Shown: piece by piece, positions 25,551 to 35,785 of the stretch
How positions within the stretch are numbered: the first letter of the stretch is position 1
Layout: every line of letters begins with the position of its first letter
NCBI GenBank assembly: GCA_019359095.1
Contig: JAHHHZ010000021.1
Coordinates: 62,001 to 126,000, forward strand
DNA: 64,000 bases
Reading direction: 5' to 3'
DNA from: Pleurocapsa minor HA4230-MV1
GTDB lineage: Bacteria > Cyanobacteriota > Cyanobacteriia > Cyanobacteriales > Xenococcaceae
The notes under the pieces: model-generated
Database searches by the model: none
Told to the model about the DNA's origin: nothing
Seen by the model: the letters and a program-made list of their open reading frames with translations, nothing else
Program-made: the position numbers and the translations under genes

Positions 25551-26009
25551 ATGACTCATCCTCTTGTGCCTCAAATTATTGAACTAGCATCTCCCTTGGC
25601 TGAAGATCTCAACCTAGAGTTGGTAGACGCTGTGTTCCAGACTAATAAAACACCGCCAATTCTGAGAATAGACGTGAGGAATTCTGAGGGGGATACTAGC
25701 CTGGAAAACTGCGAACAAATGAGCCGTCTGCTTGAAGAAAAGCTAGACCTAACAGAAATTATTCCTGGGGCCTATGTTCTCGAAATTTCCAGTCCTGGTG
25801 TTTCCCGCACTTTAACTACAGATCGCGAATTCATAGCTTTCAAGGGATTTGGCGTAACCATCAAAACATTTGCTCCTTATAAAAACAAAAAACAATGGCA
25901 AGGGCGACTGCAACATCGAGATGAAACGACAATTCACATTAATGATAAGGGAAAAGCGATCGCCATTCCCCGTGAATTGATTGCTAAGGTACAACTTGAT
26001 GATGGATAA
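25551..26009 (+). CDS. rimP: Ribosome maturation factor RimP
   Basis: The frame is open from 25395, but the ATG at 25551 gives the normal 152-residue protein (MTHPLVPQIIELASPLAEDLNLELVDAVFQ-like start). RimP is needed for 30S subunit maturation. Family motifs are LRIDVRNSEGDTSLENCEQMSRLLEEKLD, then YVLEISSPGVSRTLTTDREF, then the C-terminal SH3-like part. It heads the rimP-nusA-ylxR-infB cluster, with 78 bases before nusA. Confidence 0.93.
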   Translation: MTHPLVPQIIELASPLAEDLNLELVDAVFQTNKTPPILRIDVRNSEGDTSLENCEQMSRLLEEKLDLTEIIPGAYVLEISSPGVSRTLTTDREFIAFKGFGVTIKTFAPYKNKKQWQGRLQHRDETTIHINDKGKAIAIPRELIAKVQLDDG

Positions 26010-26087
26010 CCCAGAATAAACCAAACATTTTACGCTCAACAAAATATCAGCCATCCAAATATTTATTTCACTATTTAGGAGTACCCC

Positions 26088-27422
26088 ATGACTATAGTAA
26101 GTTTGCCTGGCTTGAGGGCAACCATTGAAGAAATTAGTCAAAGATATAATCTACCAGGTAGCTCTGTTGAAGAAGCCTTAAGAGAAGCACTTATTAAAGG
26201 ATATGAAAAATTTCGTCGTTCTAAAGCTCGTGATGAAGAGTTTGACGAAGAATATTTTGAAAACTTCAATGTTCAGCTAGACACAGAAGAAGAAGGATTT
26301 CAAATTTTAACAACCAAAGTGATTGTTGATATCAGTAAAGACCAGATTGAAGATCGCGATCATCAAATTGCCCTCAGCGAAGTTCAAGAGCAGGTAGACG
26401 ATTTAGAGATTCAAGTTGGAGACTCAGTATTGGTAGATGTCACCCCAGAGCAAAAAGACTTTGGACGCATGGCAGCAATTCAAACCAAGCAAGTTCTGCT
26501 CCAAAAACTAAGAGATCAACAGCGCAAACTGATTCAAGAAGAATTCCAAGACCTGGAAGATACAGTACTACAGGCTAGAGTAGTTCGTTTTGAGCGTCAA
26601 TCAGCAATTGTCGCGGTTACTAGTGGACTAGGACAGCCAGAAGTTGAAGCCGAATTGCCTAAACGGGAACAGCTACCGAACGATACCTATCGCTCCAACA
26701 CAACTTTTAAAGTCTATCTGAAAACTGTTAGAGATACGCCCCATCGGGGGCCACAGTTGATGGTTTCTCGGGCTACAGCAGGCCTAGTCGTCGAGCTATT
26801 TAGCAACGAAGTCCCTGAAATAGAAGAGGAAATTGTTCGGATTGTGGCTGTTGCCAGAGAGGCTCATCCTCCCTCTCGTCATGTAGGAGTTCGTACTAAA
26901 ATTGCTGTTGATACTGTGGAGCGAGATGTCGATCCTGTGGGAGCTTGTATTGGCGCAAGGGGTTCTAGAATTCAGGCCGTGGTTAATGAACTACGAGGGG
27001 AAAAAATTGATGTGATTCGTTGGTCGCCCGATCCTGCCACCTATATTTCAAATTCGCTTAGTCCTGCCAGAGTAGATCGGGTAGTTTTAGCCAATACGGA
27101 AGATAGACAATCAATTGTGCTAGTTGCTGAAGACCAATTAAGTTTAGCCATCGGCAAAGAAGGACAAAATGTTCGTTTGGCAGCTCGTCTCACTGGCTGG
27201 AAAATCGATATCAAAGATATTGCTAAGTTTGATGAAGAGGCAGAAATGGCAAAATGGGCAGCCCAAGCAGAATCATCTCAAGCTAGTAATGCTTCTGCTG
27301 AAGAGGAATTTGAGTCTGAAGACGTGGACAGTGAAGAAGCTGTGGCGGAAGATCCTCAGCTTGCAGAAGCCGCTCAATTAGTTGAACCAGAAACCGAATC
27401 TACCGAAGAGCCAGTAACTTAA
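26088..27422 (+). CDS. nusA: Transcription termination/antitermination protein NusA
   Basis: This 444-residue RNA-polymerase-bound factor has an N-terminal domain (1-125), an S1 domain (about 135-205) and two KH domains. The first includes PVGACIGARGSRIQAVVNELRGEKIDVI and the second includes LSLAIGKEGQNVRLAARLTGWKIDI. The C-terminus from about 385 is a highly acidic tail rich in E, D and S. It lacks the long E. coli C-terminal repeats, as is normal in cyanobacteria. A GGAG site precedes the ATG. It is the second gene of the cluster. Confidence 0.97.
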   Translation: MTIVSLPGLRATIEEISQRYNLPGSSVEEALREALIKGYEKFRRSKARDEEFDEEYFENFNVQLDTEEEGFQILTTKVIVDISKDQIEDRDHQIALSEVQEQVDDLEIQVGDSVLVDVTPEQKDFGRMAAIQTKQVLLQKLRDQQRKLIQEEFQDLEDTVLQARVVRFERQSAIVAVTSGLGQPEVEAELPKREQLPNDTYRSNTTFKVYLKTVRDTPHRGPQLMVSRATAGLVVELFSNEVPEIEEEIVRIVAVAREAHPPSRHVGVRTKIAVDTVERDVDPVGACIGARGSRIQAVVNELRGEKIDVIRWSPDPATYISNSLSPARVDRVVLANTEDRQSIVLVAEDQLSLAIGKEGQNVRLAARLTGWKIDIKDIAKFDEEAEMAKWAAQAESSQASNASAEEEFESEDVDSEEAVAEDPQLAEAAQLVEPETESTEEPVT

Positions 27423-27550
27423 CAGATAAATCTAGCGTCGCTAAGTTAGATTAGGCTACGCTAGAGTTTAGTTTCCAGTGCGCAAACCTGCTCTAATTGT
27501 CCATCTAGCCAGACCTAAATCTGAGCAAAATCTTAAAAAATTGCCAAAGT

Positions 27551-27799
27551 TTGAATCAGATCAATTATCGTCAATGTGTGAGCTGTCGAAAAGTTGCCCC
27601 CAAACAGTCTTTTTGGCGCGTCGTGCGCGTAGCATCTAGTTACGCCGTTCAGTTAGATCGAGGAATGGGACGTTCTGCCTACCTATGCCCCAATATTCAT
27701 TGCCTAACCACAGCCAAAAGTAAAAACCGCCTTAAAGGTGCTTTGAGAACCAAAGTGCCTGATGATATTTATCAAAATTTACAAGAACGTTTAAGCTGA
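27551..27799 (+). CDS. ylxR: YlxR (DUF448) family RNA-binding protein
   Basis: This 82-residue protein has the YlxR signature YRQCVSCRKVAPKQSFWRVVR and the later GRSAYLCPNIHCL, between nusA and infB as in many bacteria. The start is a TTG at 27551, giving MNQINYRQC; no ATG or GTG lies in frame between it and the upstream stop near 27506. In Bacillus and others YlxR is linked to RNase P and gene expression control; its role in cyanobacteria is not settled. Confidence 0.88.
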   Translation: MNQINYRQCVSCRKVAPKQSFWRVVRVASSYAVQLDRGMGRSAYLCPNIHCLTTAKSKNRLKGALRTKVPDDIYQNLQERLS

Positions 27800-28106
27800 T
27801 CTGGTCAGAGTTTAGCGACAAAATATAAATTGTTAAAAATAAAATCTTAGACTAGATCTATAATTTGATGTTTTTCTTTAAAATAGAGCTATGGATAAAT
27901 TACTATTAGCTGTAATCTGAAACTTGCTCTGATTATTTATGGTTTAATTTAGATCCTAATCCAAGGATAGATTTAATCAACTTACATCGATGGTCATACA
28001 TAGCCTAATCAAGGTAATCTGTGACCAAAACCTAAACACATGAAGGACTACATGGATAAACCAATGGTCAAATAAAATACAAATAGTCAACTGAGGGGCA
28101 TAGTGG
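27800..28106. other. 307-bp ylxR-infB spacer
   Basis: AT-rich, without a gene or clear hairpin. It is long for an operon spacer, so infB may also have its own promoter here; I see no convincing -35/-10 pair. Confidence 0.45.
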
Positions 28107-31040
28107 ATGAACAACGGCAAAGTTAGAATATACGAATTATCGAAAGAATTGAATTTGGACAATAAAGATATTAAAGAAATTTGCGAACAACTCAATATTG
28201 CAGTCAAAAGCCACAGTAGTACAATTACGGTTGATGATGCAGAAAGAGTTAGATCGGTAGCGACAAAGTCCCCTCGCACCGAGAACAACAATGATATTCA
28301 GAAAAAAGGTAATAAAGCTCTGAAAGTCCCAGCCAAACGCAAACAGCAAATCTTAGCTGTACATCATCGAACTGACAACTCGAACCCCAGTTCGAGAACT
28401 CAAGCAGCAAATTCTCATGGACAATCGCCTAAATTAGTTGCGCCACCTTCTAGACCACAAGCACCAAATTCTTCGGGAAGGTTTACTGAAAAATCTTCAA
28501 CGCCAGCCAAACCTTCCCCAGCTGAATCTGGTTTTGAGCAAGATGAAGCGCTAACATCCACTGCTCCCAATGTCGAATCAGAATCTTCAACTAAAGTGGG
28601 TTCAATTCAACCACCTAGGTTGACTGTGCCACCTTCTAGACCTCAAGCGAAAAAATCAGCTAGCCGAAATTTAATTCAGTCTCCCAGCAAGCCAAAAATT
28701 CGCTCTATAGAGCCACCTCAGAACAAAATAGAAGAACCAGAGCCAGAAGAAAAGAAGAAAAAAGTTATTGCACCCCTGCCTAAGCTGAATCAAAGACCCC
28801 AGAAGATTCAAGCAGTGGCTAAAGTAGCGCCAAAAGATGAGGTAGAAGATGAAGAAATAGTCGAAAATCTCGATGGTGATGATGTTGAATCGGACGATCT
28901 AGAAGTTAAAAAAGTTACTCGCCTGAAGCGTCCTGCTCCTCCGAAGAAAGTAAAAGAGTGGGAAAACGAAGAAGAGGATGAAAGTAAGCAAGCTAAGTTA
29001 GGTAAAGGCAAAGCAGCGAAGAAACGTCGTGGGCCCAAGCCGATTTTGGATGACGAAGATTTTGATGATTCTGATGCTAATGCAGTTCAGATCAATGAGG
29101 CCTTCAGCTTGTCTACGGCGCGCCCTGCTAAGCCCAAGTCAATGCAGCACGAGCCAGCAGCGACTGTCAACAAGAAGCCACGGAAGCCATCCTTTAAAAC
29201 TGAGAAGACTCAAAAGAATGAGCGTCAAACCAAAGGGAAAGCCGTCCCTACTCTATCAGAGTCGATTATTCTGACAGATAATTTAACTGTTCGGGATTTA
29301 GCAGACAGGCTTAATACTCCTGAGACAGATATTATTAGAAATCTGTTCTTTAAAGGAATTTCGGTCAACATTACTCAAACCTTAGATTTGGCAACCGCTC
29401 GTTCGGTGGCTGAAGAGTTGGGTGTGATCGTGGAAACTCCTGAAGAAAAATCGGCAGCAATTAAAAACACAGAAATGTTGGATGCTGATGATTTAGAGAA
29501 TCTTCAACCTCGTCCTCCTGTAGTGACCATTATGGGTCACGTAGATCACGGTAAGACTACTTTGCTAGACTCGATTCGCAAGAGTACTGTCGCTTCTGGA
29601 GAAGCTGGGGGAATCACACAACATATTGGTGCTTATCATGTAGATGTCGAACACAATGGTAAACAGCAACAGATTGTTTTCCTCGATACTCCTGGTCACG
29701 AAGCCTTTACCGCTATGCGTGCTAGAGGAACTAGAGTTACCGATATCGCCGTTTTGGTCGTTGCTGCGGATGATGGAGTTCAGCCTCAAACCAAAGAAGC
29801 AATTAGCCATGCAAAAGCTGCTGAAGTACCGCTGATTGTGGCGATTAATAAAGTAGATAAGCCAGAGTCTAACCCCGATCGCATTAAACAAGAATTGACG
29901 GATCAGGGTCTAGTTCCAGAAGACTGGGGTGGAGATACCACCATGGTTCACGTCAGTGCGCTTAAAGGAGATAACCTAGACGAATTACTAGAGATGATCC
30001 TACTGGTGGCGGAAGTGGAAGAACTTTCAGCTAATCCAGACCGTGCTGCCAAAGGAACGGTAATTGAGGCTAATCTAGACCGTAATCGAGGCCCTGTAGC
30101 AACCTTACTAGTGCAAAATGGTACTTTGAGAGTGGGAGACAGCATTGTTGCAGGTTCAGTTCTCGGTCGAGTTCGCGCCATGGTTGACGATACTGGCAAG
30201 AAAGTAGAAGCTGCCACGCCATCTTTTGCCGTAGAAATTTTGGGACTCAATGAAGTTCCTGAAGCTGGAGACGAATTTGATGTTTATCAAGATGAAAAAG
30301 AAGCAAGAGCGATCGCCGATCAGCGCGCAATTGCTCAACGAGACACTCGATTACTCCAGTCTCTATCTTCGCGCCGAATTAGTCTCAGCAGCATCTCAGC
30401 CCAGGCTCAAGAGGGTGAACTTAAAGAACTTAACCTAATTGTCAAAGCCGATGTTCAAGGTTCTGTAGAAGCCATTCTCGGTTCTCTACAGCAGTTGCCA
30501 CAAAATGAAGTGCAGGTTCGGACTCTGATGGCATCTCCAGGAGAAGTCACCGAAACTGACGTAGACCTTGCAGCAGCTAGTGGAGCGGTAATCATTGGCT
30601 TCAACACTACCTTAGCAGCAGGAGCGCGACAGGCAGCAGATCGAGAAGGAGTGGATATTCGCCAGTACGATATCATTTATAAGCTTTTAGATGAGATTCA
30701 AGGGGCCATGGAAGGTCTTCTCGATCCCGAACAGGTGGAGGAAAGTCTCGGTCAGGTTGAGGTTAGAGCTGTCTTCCCTGTCGGTCGGGGTGCGGTTGCT
30801 GGTTGTTATGTTTTATCAGGCAAAATAGTTAGAAACTGCAAGATTCGGGTTCGTCGCGGCAATAACATTGTCCACGAAGGCGATCTTAGCTCTCTCAAAC
30901 GTATGAAAGATGACGTAAAAGAAGTAAACACAGGCTTTGAGTGTGGTATTGGTGCAACTAAATTCTCTGATTGGAAAGAGGGTGACATCATCGAAGCTTA
31001 CGAGCTAGTGTTCAAACGTCGTACTTTGGCAACCAACTAA
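28107..31040 (+). CDS. infB: Translation initiation factor IF-2
   Basis: A 977-residue GTPase that brings initiator tRNA to the 30S subunit. It has an N-terminal IF2 domain ([27 protein letters not shown]), then a very long linker to about 380 rich in P, S, K and E. A second IF2_N domain follows at about 390-440, then the G domain. G-domain motifs are GHVDHGKT (477-484), DTPGHEAF and NKVD. Domains II-IV end in '[23 protein letters not shown]'. The long low-complexity linker is common in cyanobacterial IF-2. The ATG at 28107 matches the family start. Confidence 0.98.
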   Translation: MNNGKVRIYELSKELNLDNKDIKEICEQLNIAVKSHSSTITVDDAERVRSVATKSPRTENNNDIQKKGNKALKVPAKRKQQILAVHHRTDNSNPSSRTQAANSHGQSPKLVAPPSRPQAPNSSGRFTEKSSTPAKPSPAESGFEQDEALTSTAPNVESESSTKVGSIQPPRLTVPPSRPQAKKSASRNLIQSPSKPKIRSIEPPQNKIEEPEPEEKKKKVIAPLPKLNQRPQKIQAVAKVAPKDEVEDEEIVENLDGDDVESDDLEVKKVTRLKRPAPPKKVKEWENEEEDESKQAKLGKGKAAKKRRGPKPILDDEDFDDSDANAVQINEAFSLSTARPAKPKSMQHEPAATVNKKPRKPSFKTEKTQKNERQTKGKAVPTLSESIILTDNLTVRDLADRLNTPETDIIRNLFFKGISVNITQTLDLATARSVAEELGVIVETPEEKSAAIKNTEMLDADDLENLQPRPPVVTIMGHVDHGKTTLLDSIRKSTVASGEAGGITQHIGAYHVDVEHNGKQQQIVFLDTPGHEAFTAMRARGTRVTDIAVLVVAADDGVQPQTKEAISHAKAAEVPLIVAINKVDKPESNPDRIKQELTDQGLVPEDWGGDTTMVHVSALKGDNLDELLEMILLVAEVEELSANPDRAAKGTVIEANLDRNRGPVATLLVQNGTLRVGDSIVAGSVLGRVRAMVDDTGKKVEAATPSFAVEILGLNEVPEAGDEFDVYQDEKEARAIADQRAIAQRDTRLLQSLSSRRISLSSISAQAQEGELKELNLIVKADVQGSVEAILGSLQQLPQNEVQVRTLMASPGEVTETDVDLAAASGAVIIGFNTTLAAGARQAADREGVDIRQYDIIYKLLDEIQGAMEGLLDPEQVEESLGQVEVRAVFPVGRGAVAGCYVLSGKIVRNCKIRVRRGNNIVHEGDLSSLKRMKDDVKEVNTGFECGIGATKFSDWKEGDIIEAYELVFKRRTLATN

Positions 31041-31061
31041 GATCATTTAGATCACCTGTAG

Positions 31062-31081
31062 GGGCGACTCGCGAGCCGCCC
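31062..31081 (+). repeat. GC-rich palindrome after infB
   Basis: GGGCGACTCG followed directly by CGAGCCGCCC forms a 20-base near-palindrome with one mismatch pair. It has no T tract and probably is a repeat or weak terminator between infB and the next gene. Confidence 0.45.
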
Positions 31082-31109
31082 TTATATTTCTATTTAATGC
31101 TCAAGAATA

Positions 31110-31715
31110 ATGAATACTCGTTCTGAACCTTTTTTATGGATTCATTTTGGGGGCATAATTGTATTTCCCTTAATGCTGGCGATCGCGGTGATTGGGTTAA
31201 CGGTGGGAGATAGGTATACTTATTTGATAGAATTACCTTGGCTAATCGCGATCGCCATTCTTCCAGTCTCGTTAATGCAGCTATACCGTCCGTTTAATAT
31301 ATTTAGCGTCCTATTTGTTGCTCTCCAGCCGGAATTTTTAACTCAAAAGCAAAGAAAAATTCTGGCTTTGTTCAAAAGAAAGCAACAAAAAGTAATCAGC
31401 GCGATCGCCACAGGGTTAATGCTTTTTAGTCTGTGGTTGCTATATAATTTTTCGCCAGGAATAGAACTTGCTAGTTTATTACCTCAACAGCGTATTTTAG
31501 GATTAGCGATCGCCAGCATTGCTTTTTTGGGTAGCAATCTTTTTCTTCAGATACCCTTGAGCGCATTTCAGGTTTTGTTAACTAGTGAATCAGAGTTTGC
31601 CCAAATTGAGCAATGTAGTTTAGAAGAAGTCAAGAGTGATTTTACGACTGCGGGAATTAAAGTCAGTCAACTCCCCTTGTTAACTACACCGACTAGAGAG
31701 CAAGAAACAAATTAA
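31110..31715 (+). CDS. Cyanobacterial low-complexity-tail membrane protein
   Basis: A 201-residue integral membrane protein with about four hydrophobic segments (about 10-30, 40-58, 95-112 and 125-148). A soluble tail follows (SEFAQIEQCSLEEVKSDFTTAGIKVSQLPLL). The start MNTRSEPFLWIHFGGIIVFPL is typical of the cyanobacteria-specific family named for its low-complexity tail, which often lies just behind infB. Function is unknown. The tail in this copy is short and not strongly low-complexity. Confidence 0.8.
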   Translation: MNTRSEPFLWIHFGGIIVFPLMLAIAVIGLTVGDRYTYLIELPWLIAIAILPVSLMQLYRPFNIFSVLFVALQPEFLTQKQRKILALFKRKQQKVISAIATGLMLFSLWLLYNFSPGIELASLLPQQRILGLAIASIAFLGSNLFLQIPLSAFQVLLTSESEFAQIEQCSLEEVKSDFTTAGIKVSQLPLLTTPTREQETN

Positions 31716-31826
31716 GCTTTGCTAATATTTATTTAATTAATTGAGGATTTATGTCGTTAGGAATACAGATACTTAATCTACTTGAGCTAAACTGAAGAGG
31801 TATAGAGTAATAAAAATTTTATATAC

Positions 31827-32015
31827 ATGACAAACTCAACTATCGCTTCGCCAAACGAAAAGGAGCAAGAAATTTGGTTCAGTCTCATAGAGGCGATCTC
31901 CAAAAGCTCAGGTTTCCAAAGTTGGCAGCAAGAAAGAGACATTAGTAGCGAGATAAAACTAGATGAGCAAGTCCGACGTTACCTTAAAGAAACTTTAGAG
32001 ACTCTTGCCTACTAA
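31827..32015 (+). CDS. Small conserved cyanobacterial protein
   Basis: A 62-residue soluble, acidic, helical protein (EKEQEIWFSLIEAISKSSGFQSWQQER, ending RRYLKETLETLAY). Small proteins of this pattern occur widely in cyanobacteria without a known function. The compact, uninterrupted composition, normal ATG and following hairpin support a real gene. Confidence 0.65.
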   Translation: MTNSTIASPNEKEQEIWFSLIEAISKSSGFQSWQQERDISSEIKLDEQVRRYLKETLETLAY

Positions 32016-32056
32016 CCAAAAAATAGCCAAAAATAGCCAAAACCTAATCTTTAATC

Positions 32057-32088
32057 AATGGGGATGTATTAGTAAATGCATCCCCATT
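32057..32088. terminator. Bidirectional hairpin between convergent genes
   Basis: AATGGGGATGTATT (32057-32070) pairs with AATGCATCCCCATT (32075-32088) through a 4-base loop with one mismatch. There is no T run on either side, but its position between the small gene and znuA, which converge, fits transcript ends. Confidence 0.55.
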
Positions 32089-32167
32089 ATCATGCTAAAG
32101 TCAGCGAGTACAAACTGTAATATAGCATGAGTAATTTAGGATAAAATCTCCATAATTTACTAGTTGT

Positions 32168-33178
32168 TTACTTCCCAGGGCTAAAAGCTTTACACTCACC
32201 ACCCAAACCATTAGCGATCGCACAGGTGTTGTGAGACATCATCTCAATGTAGCTTTTTGCTTCCCCTAGTCCGTCAGCATAAAGTCTTTCTGTCGATAGT
32301 TTGACATCAGCAGCACGAGCTATATTTTGTAGTACGCGATCGCTAGCAGTAGCTTCGGCGAAAATGGTGGGGATTCCTGCTTGTTTAATTTCGGCTGAGA
32401 GTTTGCGCACCTGAGAAGCACTAGGGGAAGATTCGTCACTTAAACCCTGGAGAGTCTGATAGTCTTTGAAATAATATGCCTTAACATAGTAGCTCAGAGA
32501 ATCATGGGTGGTGACTAAAACTCTTTGCTCTTCGGGGATCGTGGCAATCTGATCTTTGATCCAGGCATCTAACTGCCAAAGTTGTTCGGTTAGAGTGGTG
32601 CTGTTAACTAAGTATTGTTCTGCTGCTTCGGGATTAGCTTGTAACAATATTGACTGAATTAGCTCTACCATCTTGACCGTATTTTCGATATTGTGCCAAA
32701 CATGAGGATCTGGTTCTAATTCAGGTTTTTCTGCTGACTCATCTAACTCATCTGACTCATGGTGATGGTGATGATGCTCGGCAACCATCAGCGGCTCAGT
32801 AACAACCTGCTCATATAAGGCAATTTTAGGAGTTTTCGTAGCTGATAATAACTTAGTTACCTGGGGTTCGAGTTCATACCCGCCATAAAAAATTAATTGG
32901 GCTTCTTCAATTGCCTTGCGATCTAAAGGAGTAGGATTATAAGTATGGGGATCTTGATCGGCATCAATCAGACAAGTTAAATCAACTGTGTCTTGAGCAA
33001 TGGTTTGAACTAAATTGCAGATCACATTATGAGAGGCAACTACTTTAGGCTTTGACTCTGCCTGAGCTAGGTTGCCTTTACTTTGAAAATTACCCGCGAT
33101 CGCACTAGAGATCGTGCCAATAACGACTAAACTGAGAATATATTTAACCTGAATCTTTTTTAAGCTGAATTTAAACAT
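32168..33178 (-). CDS. znuA: Zinc ABC transporter substrate-binding protein ZnuA
   Basis: A 336-residue periplasmic cluster A-I metal-binding protein with an N-terminal signal segment (about 12-30). The key features are metal-ligand histidines and a histidine/acid-rich loop (EHHHHHHESDELDES, about 133-147) characteristic of zinc-specific ZnuA rather than manganese proteins. Further motifs are DPHTYNPTPLDRKAI, DPHVWHNIENTVKM, VTTHDSLSYYVKAY and IFAEATASDRVL. A C-terminal cysteine pair is present (NTCAIANGLGGEC). It is divergent from znuC-znuB across an 87-bp region with Fur/Zur-like palindromes. Confidence 0.93.
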   Translation of the reverse strand: MFKFSLKKIQVKYILSLVVIGTISSAIAGNFQSKGNLAQAESKPKVVASHNVICNLVQTIAQDTVDLTCLIDADQDPHTYNPTPLDRKAIEEAQLIFYGGYELEPQVTKLLSATKTPKIALYEQVVTEPLMVAEHHHHHHESDELDESAEKPELEPDPHVWHNIENTVKMVELIQSILLQANPEAAEQYLVNSTTLTEQLWQLDAWIKDQIATIPEEQRVLVTTHDSLSYYVKAYYFKDYQTLQGLSDESSPSASQVRKLSAEIKQAGIPTIFAEATASDRVLQNIARAADVKLSTERLYADGLGEAKSYIEMMSHNTCAIANGLGGECKAFSPGK

Positions 33179-33203
33179 AAAATCAATTGCTACTAATAAA
33201 TCA

Positions 33204-33254
33204 GAATGATAATGATTCCAATTATTTTAAGGTATAATGAGATCCGTTATCATT
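33204..33254. promoter_or_regulatory. Candidate Zur operators in the znuA/znuC divergent promoter
   Basis: Two imperfect Fur-family palindromes lie in the spacer: GAATGATAATGATTC (33204-33218) and AATGAGATCCGTTATCATT (33236-33254). Zur controls znu genes in cyanobacteria through TGATAAT-type inverted repeats. These matches are partial, so this is a position-supported guess. Confidence 0.4.
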
Positions 33255-33265
33255 GCGATCTATTA

Positions 33266-34018
33266 ATGCTGGAAGTTTGTAACCTAAGCGTCAACTACCG
33301 TCATACTATAGCTGTTGAAAACGTATCTTTTGTTCTACAACCAGGACAGTTAACGGGATTATTCGGCTCAAACGGCGCAGGAAAAAGTACGCTAATTAAA
33401 GCTATTTTGGGCTTAATTCCCTATTCAAATGGAGTAGCGCAATGGATTGGCAAACCCGTCACTAAGCAGTTAAGTAAAGTAGCATATGTGCCACAGCGAT
33501 CGCAAATTGATTGGGACTATCCTGTGACGGTAGAAAGAGCCGTGATGATGGGACGAGTAGCAACTACAGGCTGGTTTCGCAACCATAGTCGGCAATCAAA
33601 ATTATTGGTTCGCAATGCCTTGAAAAGAGTCGGTATGTGGCAATATCGTCAGCGTCAAATCAGGGAATTATCGGGGGGACAACAGCAGCGCGTATTTCTC
33701 GCCAGAGCGCTCGCTCAAGAAGCAGATTTATTCTTGTTTGATGAGCCGTTTAACAATGTAGATCGGCAGACAGAAACAACTATTTTTGACATTTTTGCCG
33801 AATTAAAAACGCAGCAGAAGACTTTACTGGTGATTAGTCACGATTTAAGTGAGACATTAAATAATTACGATCAATTATTATTAATCAATAAACGGTTAAT
33901 TGCCTCTGGCACAAAAGAAGAAGTTTTAACTAACGAGAATATCAACCAAGCTTACCAGTATTTTAATTTTCAACCAGGAACTGTGAACCACCCCATTAAT
34001 GCTAAGTTGGTTAATTGA
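33266..34018 (+). CDS. znuC: Zinc ABC transporter ATP-binding protein ZnuC
   Basis: The frame starts at 33206, but those codons lie in the promoter region; the ATG at 33266 gives the family-like start MLEVCNLSVNYRHTIAVENVSF (250 residues). Motifs: Walker A GSNGAGKST, signature LSGGQQQRVFLARAL, Walker B LFLFDEPFNNVD and the H-loop ISHDL. It energises zinc import with ZnuB. Its end overlaps the znuB start by 20 bases. Confidence 0.93.
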   Translation: MLEVCNLSVNYRHTIAVENVSFVLQPGQLTGLFGSNGAGKSTLIKAILGLIPYSNGVAQWIGKPVTKQLSKVAYVPQRSQIDWDYPVTVERAVMMGRVATTGWFRNHSRQSKLLVRNALKRVGMWQYRQRQIRELSGGQQQRVFLARALAQEADLFLFDEPFNNVDRQTETTIFDIFAELKTQQKTLLVISHDLSETLNNYDQLLLINKRLIASGTKEEVLTNENINQAYQYFNFQPGTVNHPINAKLVN

Positions 34019-34877
34019 ACCGTTAGAATTTGAGTTTATGCGCCAGGCGATCGCGATTGGCTTGTCGTTGGGCATTCTAGGTGCGGTAGTGGGTAGCTAT
34101 CTGATTTTGCAACAGATGGGCATGATGAGTGAAGTAATTTCTCATGCAGTTTTACCTGGTATTTCCCTCGCTTTTTTCCTAGAAATAAACATTGCGCTGG
34201 GAGCATTTATTGCAGGGGTATTAAGTGCTTTAGTTGTCATGGGGATTCAAAAGCGATCGCGGATCAAAGTTGATGCAGCGATGGCGTTAACCCTCTCCAG
34301 TTTTTTAGCGATGGGGATAATTTTAATTACGACCCTCAATACCGATCAAATAAATTTGAGAGATATTCTTTTTGGTGACATTTTAGGGGTAACTATTGGA
34401 GATGTCTGGCGCACTGTAATTATTACAGTAATTATTTTAGGATTAACCAAACTTTTTTATAAAGAACTAGAGTTTTATACTTTCGATCCTTTAGGTGCTA
34501 AAGCCTGTGGTTTGCCAGTTAATTTACTTTACTTGGGTCTAATTTGTGCTATCACCTTAACTATTGTTGCTAGTATGCAAACTGTGGGAGTATTGCTAGT
34601 CATGTCCTTATTAGTAGGCCCTGCCATGACCGCGTATCTATTAGTTAAAGAACTATCCCAAATGATGTTTTTAGGTTCAATTATTGGGATGGTTTCTACT
34701 ATTGCTGGCATGTATAGTAGCTATTATTTCGATCTGCCTTCTGGTGCAGCGATCGTTATGGTCATCTTTGCCTTTTTCTTACTAACATTGCTTTTTAGTC
34801 CGAGTCAGGGGCTTTTAACCGAACCTGAATTAAAAAGTAAACTCTCTAATTATTTAAACCGATTGATAGGTAAATAA
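33999..34877 (+). CDS. znuB: Zinc ABC transporter permease ZnuB
   Basis: A 292-residue ABC-3 family permease with about eight transmembrane helices. Typical parts are GAVVGSYLILQQMGMMSEVISHAVLPGISLAFF, the LGDILGV-like coupling region (LFGDILGVTIGDV) and VGVLLVMSLLVGPAMTAYLL. The ATG at 33999 overlaps znuC; an internal ATG at 34038 (MRQAIAIGLSLG) is an alternative start that would remove the overlap. With ZnuA and ZnuC it forms a complete high-affinity zinc importer. Confidence 0.93.
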   Translation: MLSWLIEPLEFEFMRQAIAIGLSLGILGAVVGSYLILQQMGMMSEVISHAVLPGISLAFFLEINIALGAFIAGVLSALVVMGIQKRSRIKVDAAMALTLSSFLAMGIILITTLNTDQINLRDILFGDILGVTIGDVWRTVIITVIILGLTKLFYKELEFYTFDPLGAKACGLPVNLLYLGLICAITLTIVASMQTVGVLLVMSLLVGPAMTAYLLVKELSQMMFLGSIIGMVSTIAGMYSSYYFDLPSGAAIVMVIFAFFLLTLLFSPSQGLLTEPELKSKLSNYLNRLIGK

Positions 34878-34889
34878 TTTATCACGGAT

Positions 34890-35555
34890 TTACCAAGGTA
34901 AAACTTCACCATTGGAATGCCAAAAAGTTCCCGTATTCTCCAAGTTCAAAGCTTCAATACGAGCTAGAAGACCATTAACCGATTGTTCGGGTGTAATGCC
35001 AGAGTCTGTAAAACCAGTCATCCGAGTTTTTACTAATCCTGGGTGAAGGATCGCAACAGCAATACCTTTCGCTTTTAAGTCTTGAGATAAAGATTTCCCC
35101 GCCATTGACAGAGCAGCTTTAGACATGCGATACCCATAAGAGCCACCAGAAGTATTATCTTCTATCGAACCCATACGACTAGTCATGATCGCGATCTTCG
35201 AGCCTCTTTTCAAGTTGGGTAACAAAGCTTGAGTAAGCCTTAGTGGAGCCAGGGCATTGACTTCAAATTGTCTACGAATACTGTTTAGATCCAAGCGATT
35301 TAGACTAACTGGTTCTAAAATACCAGCGTTGTTAATCAAAACGTCGATCGACTGACCATCGAGACTTTTGACTAACTCAGCAACTGATTCATCAGAAGTA
35401 ATATCTATATCCGTTTTGATGGAAACGCCCAAATTTTGCAACTCGTCGGCAGCGGAACGACAGACTGCTATTACTTTAGATCCTTTCTCCTTAAGTTGAC
35501 GACAATATTCTAAGCCGATACCTCGATTTGCTCCAGTAACTAAATAAGTGTCCAT
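34890..35555 (-). CDS. Short-chain dehydrogenase/reductase
   Basis: A 221-residue classical SDR. The cofactor-binding TGANRGIG is at 7-14, NNAG at about 75-78, and the active site Y142-x3-K146 in SYGYRMSKAALS with a serine near 126-130. It resembles the small 'C-factor'-like SDRs (MTSRMGSIEDNTSGGSYGYRMSK). The substrate cannot be told. It converges on znuB with 12 bases between stops and has no partner. Confidence 0.88.
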   Translation of the reverse strand: MDTYLVTGANRGIGLEYCRQLKEKGSKVIAVCRSAADELQNLGVSIKTDIDITSDESVAELVKSLDGQSIDVLINNAGILEPVSLNRLDLNSIRRQFEVNALAPLRLTQALLPNLKRGSKIAIMTSRMGSIEDNTSGGSYGYRMSKAALSMAGKSLSQDLKAKGIAVAILHPGLVKTRMTGFTDSGITPEQSVNGLLARIEALNLENTGTFWHSNGEVLPW

Positions 35556-35785
35556 CTATTTGCTTTTCTTCTATTTAATAGCTTGGTCTGAACTGTCTGT
35601 AATCAAGGGAGTTTCGACCAATAGGCACTATGCCTTAGATCTATAACTTTATCACGTTGGCAAATCTGCAAAAATTCCCGAAGGCGATCGCTCTATAAGC
35701 TACGCAGTCAAAAATCTTAGGCACAGTAACAATCGCTATAATTTAGGCAAAAATAAACAAAAATAAAAATATAGCAACTAATAAA

